64,000 nucleotides of DNA from Treponema sp. (GTDB lineage Bacteria > Spirochaetota > Spirochaetia > Treponematales > Breznakiellaceae): the NCBI GenBank assembly GCA_009782555.1, contig WRIV01000008.1, positions 59,397 through 123,396 on the forward strand. The letters are read 5' to 3'. This document shows positions 16,561 through 24,608 of the stretch, one piece after another. The notes under the pieces were generated by a model. It had not been told where the DNA came from and did not search any database. It worked only from the letters and a program-made list of their open reading frames with translations. Within the stretch, counting starts at the first letter, position 1, and the number at the start of each line of letters is the position of its first letter. Both the position numbers and the translations under genes were made by a program.

Positions 16561-17643
16561 TCAAGCTACGGGCCACAGCCAGTCCTTGGTATCCGGCAGG
16601 AGGCCGTATTGGATACCCTTTAGGGTTTTTTGCAGTTCCGATCCTAGTTCACCGGGATTATCAAAGGAAACTTTTTTGTCTTTCCAGGTTATTGAAGAAA
16701 GGGGGGTAGCCCCGGCGGCGGTTCCGCTGACAAAACATTCCTTTGCTTCCGAAAAAATTTCTTCGATAGGAATTTTTCGCTCCGTCACTTTTATTCCCAT
16801 GTCCCTGGCAAGTTCAATCAGGCTTAAGCGGGTGATCCCAGGGAGTATGGTATCTCCCAACTCAGGGGTTATCAGCTCACCGGACTTGAGGTAAAAGAAA
16901 ATATTGCAGGACGATCCTTCTTCAATGTATTTGTGGTTTTCCGCATCAAGGAATATACACTCCATGTAACCCTGTTCCATCGCTTCGTGTTTGGCCAGGG
17001 CGGCGATCACATAGTTAGAATTTGCCTTAATCCAGCCGGTTCCCTTGGGGTTGGCCCGGATCCGATCTGTGACCAGCGCATCGGATTTACCCTCGGCAAA
17101 GTAGGAGCTAACTGGTGTGGCGATCATCATCACCCAGGGTTTCCGGGAAAGATTTACCCCGATTCCTCCTTCGGCATAGGTAAAGGGCCGCAGGTAGATG
17201 GAATCGGCACTTACAAAAGAATTCTTTTCCCACTCAGTTTTATAGACAGGGCAAAAACCCAGTTCAACATTGCGGCGAACCATCTCTGTTAATGCCTTTA
17301 AAAAGGTTTCCGGAGGGAAGGGAGGCATATAAAGACCCTTCATGGAATCGTGGAACCGCCGGCCATTGTCGTTGGGCCGGAACATAGCATAACCGCCGTT
17401 TTTTTGGGGCAGGGCTTTAAGCCCTTCAAAACATCCCAGACCGTACTGGGTGGTATAGTTAACCAAGGGCATATCACTATAGAAGTTGCGGGAATTCGCT
17501 AGATCCGCTGCGTCCGCCGGAAGAAGCTGGTTTTCTTCTTCAGGGGTTTTGTGGAGTTTTTCAAGAAATTCTTCCGTCCATTTTCCGCTTTCCGAATATT
17601 GTGCCCGGTAGCTTATTGGGTAACAGTTCAAGGTAAAGGCCAT
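16561..17643 (-). CDS. ilvE: branched-chain amino acid aminotransferase
   Basis: PLP-dependent transaminase of fold type IV catalysing the last step of Val/Leu/Ile synthesis and the first of their breakdown. It has 360 residues, the length of the larger BCAT class. Family motifs present are QYGLGCFEGLKA, FRPNDNGRRF, and the PLP-lysine region GTGWIKANSNYV (Lys near 206). The C-terminal ECFVSGTAAGATPL is also typical. ATG 17643 has GGAGAG 8 nt upstream. It is divergent from rarD across only 56 bp, in which a TTGTCAA serves potentially as -35 element for both strands. Confidence 0.95.
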   Translation of the reverse strand: MAFTLNCYPISYRAQYSESGKWTEEFLEKLHKTPEEENQLLPADAADLANSRNFYSDMPLVNYTTQYGLGCFEGLKALPQKNGGYAMFRPNDNGRRFHDSMKGLYMPPFPPETFLKALTEMVRRNVELGFCPVYKTEWEKNSFVSADSIYLRPFTYAEGGIGVNLSRKPWVMMIATPVSSYFAEGKSDALVTDRIRANPKGTGWIKANSNYVIAALAKHEAMEQGYMECIFLDAENHKYIEEGSSCNIFFYLKSGELITPELGDTILPGITRLSLIELARDMGIKVTERKIPIEEIFSEAKECFVSGTAAGATPLSSITWKDKKVSFDNPGELGSELQKTLKGIQYGLLPDTKDWLWPVA

Positions 17644-17662
17644 GGTTAATACTCTCCATACC

Positions 17663-17691
17663 TTGGAATTTTGTCAAGTAAACAATAGGAT
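17663..17691 (+). promoter_or_regulatory. possible leaderless promoter of rarD
   Basis: TTGGAA (17663-17668), 17-nt spacer, TAGGAT (17686-17691), with the predicted start about 2 nt before ATG 17700. The AGGA in the -10 box could alternatively act as a weak ribosome-binding site 9 nt before the start if transcription begins further upstream. Confidence 0.4.
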
Positions 17692-17699
17692 GGGTTACG

Positions 17700-18563
17700 A
17701 TGAATTCAATTAAAAAAGGCATTTTCTACGCAGTTTTTTCCTACACTTTTTGGGGTATTATGCCCCTTTTCTGGCATTTTCTTGATTTTGCCGATCCTCT
17801 GCGCATTCTGGGAAGCAGGATTTGTTTTGCACTGGTCTTTACCGTCCTGGTCCTGTTTGTCCGGGGGAACAGAACATGGCTCGCACTGTTTTCCAGCTCC
17901 GGTAAGCGGTGGACTACGATTCTTTCGGGCCTAATGATATCCCTTAATTGGGGTATCTACATTTGGGCAGTAAACAGGGGTCACACCATAGAAGCTTCTT
18001 TGGGGTACTATATTAATCCCCTGGTCTCGATTCTGTTGGCCATGATTTTTCTCCAGGAACGGCTTGGCATTCTGCAATGGGTGGCCTTTGGTTTTTCAGC
18101 CCTGGGTGTTTTGCTGGCGGCGATTTTTTCCGGTGTCTTTCCCTGGATTTCTCTGACCCTGGCCGTCACCTTTGGGTTTTACGGCCTTATAAAAAAGAAA
18201 AACAAAGCTGGTTCCCTGGAAGCCCTGGGGGCAGAAACCTTGGCCGTCCTGCCCCTGGGTCTGGTTCTTCTGATTTTTCCCCCCAAGGGTCTCCTGGCGG
18301 TTAATACTCCCCTGCAATGGCTGCTACTCATGGCCGCCGGTGTTTTTACGGCCCTGCCCCTGTATACCTTTGCCAAGGGCGCAAAACTCCTTCCCCTGTC
18401 TCTGATAGGTTTTTTGCAGTTTATTACCCCCACAATTCTCTTTTTCTTGGGAGTCTTTGCCTTTGGTGAAGATTTTTTTCCAAAAATGCTGTGGGCCTTT
18501 GGCTGTATCTGGCTGGCGGTAGGGTTATACTGCCTTTCGCTGCGAAAAGATAGAACGGCATGA
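17700..18563 (+). CDS. rarD: RarD-type EamA permease
   Basis: A 287-residue inner-membrane protein with about ten hydrophobic helices and two EamA halves. It starts KKGIFYAVFSYTFWGIMPLFWHF, and has the RarD-typical SLNWGIYIWAVNRGHTIEASLGYYINPL and LIGFLQFITPTILF segments. RarD proteins are named for chloramphenicol sensitivity; their natural substrate is not settled. The stop overlaps the following MFS gene as ATGA, suggesting one bicistronic mRNA for two transporters. Confidence 0.9.
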   Translation: MNSIKKGIFYAVFSYTFWGIMPLFWHFLDFADPLRILGSRICFALVFTVLVLFVRGNRTWLALFSSSGKRWTTILSGLMISLNWGIYIWAVNRGHTIEASLGYYINPLVSILLAMIFLQERLGILQWVAFGFSALGVLLAAIFSGVFPWISLTLAVTFGFYGLIKKKNKAGSLEALGAETLAVLPLGLVLLIFPPKGLLAVNTPLQWLLLMAAGVFTALPLYTFAKGAKLLPLSLIGFLQFITPTILFFLGVFAFGEDFFPKMLWAFGCIWLAVGLYCLSLRKDRTA

Positions 18564-19726
18564 CTTCCGGCAGAGAAAATAGCTTTATCCTTTCTTTTAT
18601 ATTTTCATCTGCAATTTATGCGGTGATTACCCCCTTTCTTTCTATTCTTCTTCGGGATCTGGGGTACAGCATTTTTCAGGTGGGAATTCTGCTTGTTATC
18701 TTTGAAGCGGCGGGTATTGCCGGGCCTTTTCTGTTCGGCCGATGGGCAGATAGAAAAGGCAATTACCGTCTTTTACTGGCCGTTTCCTGCATTCTTTCTG
18801 CTCTGGCTTCTTTACCCCTGGCGCTGCTGGTTCATCCCGTACTAAGCGCCATGCTATTGGCCCTGCTGGCCTTTGGTTTCCGTTCCAATACCTCCCTTCT
18901 GGATGCGGCTACCACAATCCAAATTGGCGAAACCGGCAATTACGGAAAAATCCGGGTATGGGGATCGATCAGTTTTGTTGTGGTTACCCTGTTCCTCCAA
19001 TGGACACCCATACTGAAGCCCAATAGCGCCGGAAACATTGCCCTGTGGATTACCCTGGTTTCCATAGTTACAATTGTGCCAATACTTATGCTGCCCGGGG
19101 CTGATACGGAGGATTTCGGGGAGGGCAGAATAAAACCTGCAAACACTGCCGAAAGCCAGGCTGCTCCGGCAAGGGACAGGGCCGGCTATTTAATCTGTGG
19201 TTTTACGATTATCTTTCTTGGCCGTTTTGCCATGACGGCGATCTATACTTATTTCCCCCTATATCTGACCGAGGTAATGCAATGGGATGCGGTGGGGATG
19301 ATGTTTGCCATAGCGACGGCAACGGAGGTACCCACCATGGTTTTTTCCAGCGTGCTAATTCGCCGTTTTGGCCCCCTCCCCCTGCTGGCCCTTTCCGCCA
19401 CAGCAATCGCCGTAAGGCTCCTCATCTTGGCGGTCTTTCCCTTTAAACTCAGCATCATCTCTGCTCAGCTGCTTCATTCCCTGTGTTTCGGCATCTTCCA
19501 TCCTTCGGCAGTGAATTTTATCGCCGCCGTTTTTCCGCCGGAAAAACGGGGGATAGGGATGTCGTTGTACATGGCTCTGGGCTCAGGGCTGCCGACACTG
19601 GCCGGTAATATGGCGGGGGGAGCCATTGCGGAAGCCGCAGGGTACCAGCCGCTCTTTTTGGTTTATGCCATCGCCGCCGCTGCCGCTGCGCTTTTGTACG
19701 CCGTGCTGGGTAAAAGAAAAAAGTAA
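18560..19726 (+). CDS. MFS transporter (MFS_1-like / sugar-nucleoside symporter type)
   Basis: A 388-residue major-facilitator permease with about 12 helices. The loop between helices 2 and 3, FGRWADRKGNYR, matches the MFS GxxxDRxGRR motif. KIRVWGSISFVV and the late LYMALGSGLPTLAGNMAGG segments resemble the MFS_1_like/LacY-nucleoside symporter group. It starts at ATG 18560 overlapping the rarD stop. The substrate cannot be deduced. Confidence 0.85.
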   Translation: MTSGRENSFILSFIFSSAIYAVITPFLSILLRDLGYSIFQVGILLVIFEAAGIAGPFLFGRWADRKGNYRLLLAVSCILSALASLPLALLVHPVLSAMLLALLAFGFRSNTSLLDAATTIQIGETGNYGKIRVWGSISFVVVTLFLQWTPILKPNSAGNIALWITLVSIVTIVPILMLPGADTEDFGEGRIKPANTAESQAAPARDRAGYLICGFTIIFLGRFAMTAIYTYFPLYLTEVMQWDAVGMMFAIATATEVPTMVFSSVLIRRFGPLPLLALSATAIAVRLLILAVFPFKLSIISAQLLHSLCFGIFHPSAVNFIAAVFPPEKRGIGMSLYMALGSGLPTLAGNMAGGAIAEAAGYQPLFLVYAIAAAAAALLYAVLGKRKK

Positions 19727-19728
19727 CG

Positions 19729-19757
19729 TTGTGGTTTCAGTAAAATTATGGTATATT
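19729..19757 (+). promoter_or_regulatory. leaderless promoter of first hybrid kinase operon
   Basis: TTGTGG (19729-19734), 17-nt spacer, TATATT (19752-19757). Eight nt separate the -10 box from ATG 19766, so the predicted leader is about 2 nt. No Shine-Dalgarno sequence is present. Confidence 0.6.
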
Positions 19758-19765
19758 ATTATTGA

Positions 19766-22700
19766 ATGAATGAACAGAAACACAAGAGCAGAATAGCAGC
19801 TCGCTCCCGCAATATGAACACGATTCTGCTTGTTCTGATTCTTCTTTTGATGATGGTCACCGCAGGGGTATTTGTCGATGGCATTAACAGCGATGCCGCC
19901 GCTAATCTTGTCCGCGCTCATTCGATTGAAGCGGCGGAAAAGTTTTATGCATATATCAGCCAGGATCTTGCCCTGGTGCAAAAGGCGGCCCGGTCAAAGG
20001 CGGTAACCAGCTGGTTTGCCGCCGAAAAAGACGAGGAAAAAAAGGCCGAAGCCTTTTACGAGATGATGGACTATGCCGGCGTACTGCAGGGTGTCCATAT
20101 GTATTTGGGCATCAACGCTACTTTAAATGAATACACAGTCGATGGAACAACAGCCATTGCGGATATTGTTCCCTTTGACCAACTCAGTCAGACGAATCCC
20201 AGTGATGAATGGTATTTTGAATGTGCCTTCTCCGAAAATGATTATGTTCTGAAAATTGACGAAGAAAAACTAACCAATACATGGTGGCTGTGGATCAATC
20301 ACAAGGTCATGGAAGGCGGAAATTTTGTGGGAGTATTCTGTTCCGGAATACGTATTCCTGATATATTTCATGAAGTATTTGTCAACTATGATGAAAAAAA
20401 GGTCAGAGGATATATCATCGATAGGCATGGCATAGTCCAATCGGCCAGCACCGCTATCGGCATTTATATAGAGGGCAGCGAAAACCACATTCGGGAAGAA
20501 AGCACTGATCCCGCATTTGCCGCTGCCCTCTCTGCGTATGAAAATCGTATTAACGGGTTTTTCGGCTTTGATTCACTGCCGGAAATTGTTAGGCTTACCA
20601 AAGGCCCCTTCGGATATGCTGCCATTGAGCCGATCCGCAAAACGGATTGGTCTATCGTTGTTTTCTTTAACAATTATTCACTGGCTGGCGTTATTAATCT
20701 TCTCCCGCTCTTGATCGTCATGCTGTCTGCGATGCTTGTTTATGTGGTGAGCAGAAACGCCATAATGAATTACCTTATTTTTTCACCCCTTAATCATCTG
20801 ACCCAAAGCGTGTCGAAAGGAGAAATAGATTTTTTCGGCAGCGGACGCGATGACGAAATCGGAGAACTGGCGCGGACAATACAGGAGATGCGGGATGAAC
20901 GGCAGCGCCAGGAGCAGCTTCTGCATGCGGTAAATAGCACGGCAACGGTACTGCTTGCCCCCATGGACGATTCAAATTTTGAAGCCCTGATCCTGGATGG
21001 CATGGAGCACATAGGTCAAAACATGGATGTTGATCGGATCAACATTTGGCGGAACGAAACAATTGACGGGGTCTTTTGCTATGTCAATCAGTTTCAGTGG
21101 TTAAGGAACGATGCCGTCCGAAAGGGAAAACCTGCGGTTGCAATGCGCCCTTACAGCGAAAACCCCGAATGGGAAAGAAAATTCCTCCTGAATGAATACA
21201 TAAACGGTCCGGTTTCCGGACGAACTCAGCAGGAACAGTTTATAATGGGACCTCAGGGCGTAAAAACCATTTTGGCAATTCCATTGTTTTGGAACAAAGA
21301 GCTCTATGGTTTTTTCAGCTTCGATGACTTCTATGAGGAGCGTACCTTTACCGAAGATGAAGTCAACATCATGCGTTCCGCTGGGCTGATGATGATCAAT
21401 GCACTGATCCGCAATACACAGGCGGCACATCTTCGTCAGGCACATCAATATACGCAGGTTTTGCTGGACACAATGCCGCTCGCTTGTAATCTTTTTCATA
21501 ATGATGCCAAAATTTTTGACTGTAATGAAAAAGCAGTATCGGTGTTTAATACAAAGAACAAACAAGAATATCTTGACAGGTTTTGGGATCTTAGTCCGGA
21601 ATATCAGATCGGCGGCCAAAAGTCATTTGAAAAAGCTAGAATGCATATCAATAAAGCATTTGACGAAGGCAAGGATGTCTTTGAATGGCTGCACCAGTCA
21701 CTGGATGGTATGTTACTGCCCATGGAAGTAACGCTGGTCCGCGTCAAAATCGGAGACGAGTTTATTGTCGCCGGCTACGCCCGGGATCTGCGTGAGTATA
21801 AACAAATGATGAATGAAATTGAACAGGGCGCCAATCTTCTAAATACAGTGAATCAGGCGGCTACTATTCTTCTTCAGTCGGGGATCGATGAGTTTAAAAG
21901 CGATTTACATCGTTGTATGGGCATGATAGCCGGGGCAGTAAATGTTGATCGCGTAACTATATGGAAAAATCACACCAGGAACGAAAAGTTATGCTGCACC
22001 CAAATTTATGAGTGGGTGGGCAATGCGGAATCGCAGATAAACAGCGAAATAACCATTGATATGTCCTGCGGAGAAAGCATGTTCGGCTGGGAAGAAATTT
22101 TGTCGCAGGGGAAATGCATCAACAAGGTAATATGCGATATGCCCCCGGCGGAACAGACGCAGTTATCAAGGCGGGGCATATTGTCGATTTTTGTGGCGCC
22201 GGTATTTGTGCATGATACATTTTGGGGTTTTGTTAGTTTTGATGATTGCCACAGCGAAACATTGTTTTCTGAAAACGAAGAGTCTACTTTGCATTCCGGA
22301 AGCCTTTTAATAGCCGCCGCCTTGCTGCGCAACGAAATAATGTTGAATCTTCAAACCACAGCGGCCAAGCTGGAGGCTGTGATAGCCAACTATGCGGGTA
22401 TTATTTGGTCAGTAGATCAAAATAATGTAATTACACTGTTCAATGGCTTATATCTCAACGAGCTTGGCAGCTCCCCTGAATTTTTTGAGGGAAAAAAACT
22501 TAATGATGCCTTGCAGGACAAGAGGTTTTTAGGAATTCCTTTGGGGGTACAAAAGACTTTTACCGATGGCCCCCAGGATTTGAGCGCAGAAGTCGAAGAC
22601 AAGATGTACAGAACGCGTACAACACCCATCTATGACAATAACGGCAGCGTTATTAACGTGGTGGGCAGCTTCGATGATATTACGGAAAGAACCCGTCTTC

Positions 22701-24598
22701 AGAAGCAACTCAAGGCAGCACTGAGTGAGGCTCAGAAAGCCAGCCGCGCCAAATCCAGTTTTTTGGCCAACATGAGCCATGAAATGCGCACGCCCCTTAA
22801 TGCCGTTATCGGCCTCTCCGAACTGACACTGGAAACCGCCAAATTATCCGAGGAAGCCGGCATAAATTTGGAAAAAATATATAATGCCGGATCGACACTC
22901 CTTTCCACGGTCAACGACATCCTAGATATTTCCAAGATAGAAGCGGGCAGACTTGAGCTTGTGCCGGTTGAATACGATGTCCCCAGTTTAATAAACGATG
23001 CAATTACCCAGAGCATTATGCGTATTGGGGAAAAGCCCGTCAAATTCGTCCTGGATGTCGATGAAAACCTGCCCACTCGACTTTATGGCGATGATCTGCG
23101 AATCAAGCAAATTTTAAATAATCTTCTGTCCAACGCATTCAAATATACCAAGGACGGGACAGTAAAACTGGATGTAAGCTGCGAACAGGAAGGAGAAATG
23201 GTCTGGCTGATCGCCCGGGTCAGCGATACCGGTATGGGCATACGGAGCGGCGACTTAGAAAATCTGTTTAATGATTATTCTCAGGTTGACGCTGTATCCA
23301 ACCGCAAAATAGAGGGAACCGGTCTGGGGCTTTCCATTACCAAAAAAGTTGCTGAATTGATGGGCGGTTCTATCGGCGTGAAAAGTGAATATGGAAAAGG
23401 CAGCGTTTTTACCGTAAAGGTTCGGCAGCAATTTGTTACCAGTACCGTAATCGGAGCGGAAGCGGTAAGGAGTCTGAAAAACCTACAATATTCAGACAAC
23501 AAGCGCAGCCAAAATTTACGGTTAACCCGTATCAAACTGCCTTACGCACGGGTGCTGATAGTAGACGACGTGGTGACCAACCTTGATGTGGCCAAGGGAA
23601 TGATGAAGCCCTATGGCCTGCAAATCGACTGCGTAACCAGCGGCCAGGAAGCCGTTGGAATTATTCGCGATGAAAAAGTCCGCTACAATGCCGTATTTAT
23701 GGATCACATGATGCCGGATATGGATGGGATCGAAACAACCAAAATTATCCGGGAGGAAATAGGTACCGAATATGCCAGGACGGTACCTATTATCGCCCTG
23801 ACGGCCAATGCCATCGTGGGGAACGAGGCGATGTTTTTAAGCAAGGGTTTCCAGGCTTTTTTGCCCAAGCCCATAGAAATAGCCCGACTGGACGCTGTAA
23901 TTCGAGAATGGGTGCGCGACAAGGAAATGGAAAAGAATCTGGATCAGATCAGCGTGGACGGAGAAACGATTCCAGATGCCCGAAGCGGAGAAGACAGAAG
24001 AATTGGAATTGACCGGCGAACCTTGGGAAAAAAAATAAACGGGATAGATATAGGCAAGGGAATAGAACGGTTTGGCGGCGACGAAGAGTCATATTTACAA
24101 GTCTTGTATTCTTTTGTTATCAACACTCCGCCCCTGCTTGAAAAAGTCAAGGAGGTTGCTAAAGAAAGCCTGGCGGACTATGGTATTCTCGTTCACGGAT
24201 TAAAAAGCTCAAGCCAGGGTATTTGCGCTGACCTGTTGGGAGCAAGGGCGGAAGCCCTGGAAAAGGCGGCCAGAGAAGGTGATTATGACTTTGTGCTTTC
24301 TCATAATGATGGTTTTATAGAAGCCGCCGAAAAACTTATCAGCGTTTTGGATAATATGATCCGGCAAATGGCTTCTGACAAGCCCAGGCCAAAAAAAGAC
24401 AAACCGGACAATGGGGTGCTTTTAAAACTTCTTGCCGCCTGCAAGGATTATGATATGGATAGTGTTGATGCTGCTATGCTGGAGCTTGGAGGCTTTGAAT
24501 ACGAATCCGATGACGGGCTTGCGGTATGGCTTCGGGAAAATGTGGAGCAAATGAATTTCGAGCAGGTTAAAAAAAAGCTTTCGGACATGGCGGATTAA
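19766..24598 (+). CDS. hybrid sensor histidine kinase (Cache-HAMP-GAF-PAS-GAF-PAS-HK-REC-Hpt)
   Basis: A 1610-residue membrane kinase. Helices at about 13-33 and 308-332 enclose a large extracytoplasmic Cache-like sensor. Then come HAMP, GAF (about 390-555), PAS, a second GAF (about 690-855) and PAS. HisKA follows with H1005 in SHEMRTPLNAVIGLSE, then HATPase with DTGMGIR and GTGLGLSI, REC with D1313 in FMDHMMPDMDG, an Arg-rich linker (RSGEDRR...DRR), and Hpt with H1477 in HGLKSS. It ends with a 60-residue tail shared with its three paralogues. The layout allows an internal His-Asp-His phosphorelay. First gene of the signalling block. Confidence 0.92.
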   Translation: MNEQKHKSRIAARSRNMNTILLVLILLLMMVTAGVFVDGINSDAAANLVRAHSIEAAEKFYAYISQDLALVQKAARSKAVTSWFAAEKDEEKKAEAFYEMMDYAGVLQGVHMYLGINATLNEYTVDGTTAIADIVPFDQLSQTNPSDEWYFECAFSENDYVLKIDEEKLTNTWWLWINHKVMEGGNFVGVFCSGIRIPDIFHEVFVNYDEKKVRGYIIDRHGIVQSASTAIGIYIEGSENHIREESTDPAFAAALSAYENRINGFFGFDSLPEIVRLTKGPFGYAAIEPIRKTDWSIVVFFNNYSLAGVINLLPLLIVMLSAMLVYVVSRNAIMNYLIFSPLNHLTQSVSKGEIDFFGSGRDDEIGELARTIQEMRDERQRQEQLLHAVNSTATVLLAPMDDSNFEALILDGMEHIGQNMDVDRINIWRNETIDGVFCYVNQFQWLRNDAVRKGKPAVAMRPYSENPEWERKFLLNEYINGPVSGRTQQEQFIMGPQGVKTILAIPLFWNKELYGFFSFDDFYEERTFTEDEVNIMRSAGLMMINALIRNTQAAHLRQAHQYTQVLLDTMPLACNLFHNDAKIFDCNEKAVSVFNTKNKQEYLDRFWDLSPEYQIGGQKSFEKARMHINKAFDEGKDVFEWLHQSLDGMLLPMEVTLVRVKIGDEFIVAGYARDLREYKQMMNEIEQGANLLNTVNQAATILLQSGIDEFKSDLHRCMGMIAGAVNVDRVTIWKNHTRNEKLCCTQIYEWVGNAESQINSEITIDMSCGESMFGWEEILSQGKCINKVICDMPPAEQTQLSRRGILSIFVAPVFVHDTFWGFVSFDDCHSETLFSENEESTLHSGSLLIAAALLRNEIMLNLQTTAAKLEAVIANYAGIIWSVDQNNVITLFNGLYLNELGSSPEFFEGKKLNDALQDKRFLGIPLGVQKTFTDGPQDLSAEVEDKMYRTRTTPIYDNNGSVINVVGSFDDITERTRLQKQLKAALSEAQKASRAKSSFLANMSHEMRTPLNAVIGLSELTLETAKLSEEAGINLEKIYNAGSTLLSTVNDILDISKIEAGRLELVPVEYDVPSLINDAITQSIMRIGEKPVKFVLDVDENLPTRLYGDDLRIKQILNNLLSNAFKYTKDGTVKLDVSCEQEGEMVWLIARVSDTGMGIRSGDLENLFNDYSQVDAVSNRKIEGTGLGLSITKKVAELMGGSIGVKSEYGKGSVFTVKVRQQFVTSTVIGAEAVRSLKNLQYSDNKRSQNLRLTRIKLPYARVLIVDDVVTNLDVAKGMMKPYGLQIDCVTSGQEAVGIIRDEKVRYNAVFMDHMMPDMDGIETTKIIREEIGTEYARTVPIIALTANAIVGNEAMFLSKGFQAFLPKPIEIARLDAVIREWVRDKEMEKNLDQISVDGETIPDARSGEDRRIGIDRRTLGKKINGIDIGKGIERFGGDEESYLQVLYSFVINTPPLLEKVKEVAKESLADYGILVHGLKSSSQGICADLLGARAEALEKAAREGDYDFVLSHNDGFIEAAEKLISVLDNMIRQMASDKPRPKKDKPDNGVLLKLLAACKDYDMDSVDAAMLELGGFEYESDDGLAVWLRENVEQMNFEQVKKKLSDMAD

Positions 24599-24608
24599 AG
24601 GAGAATTT

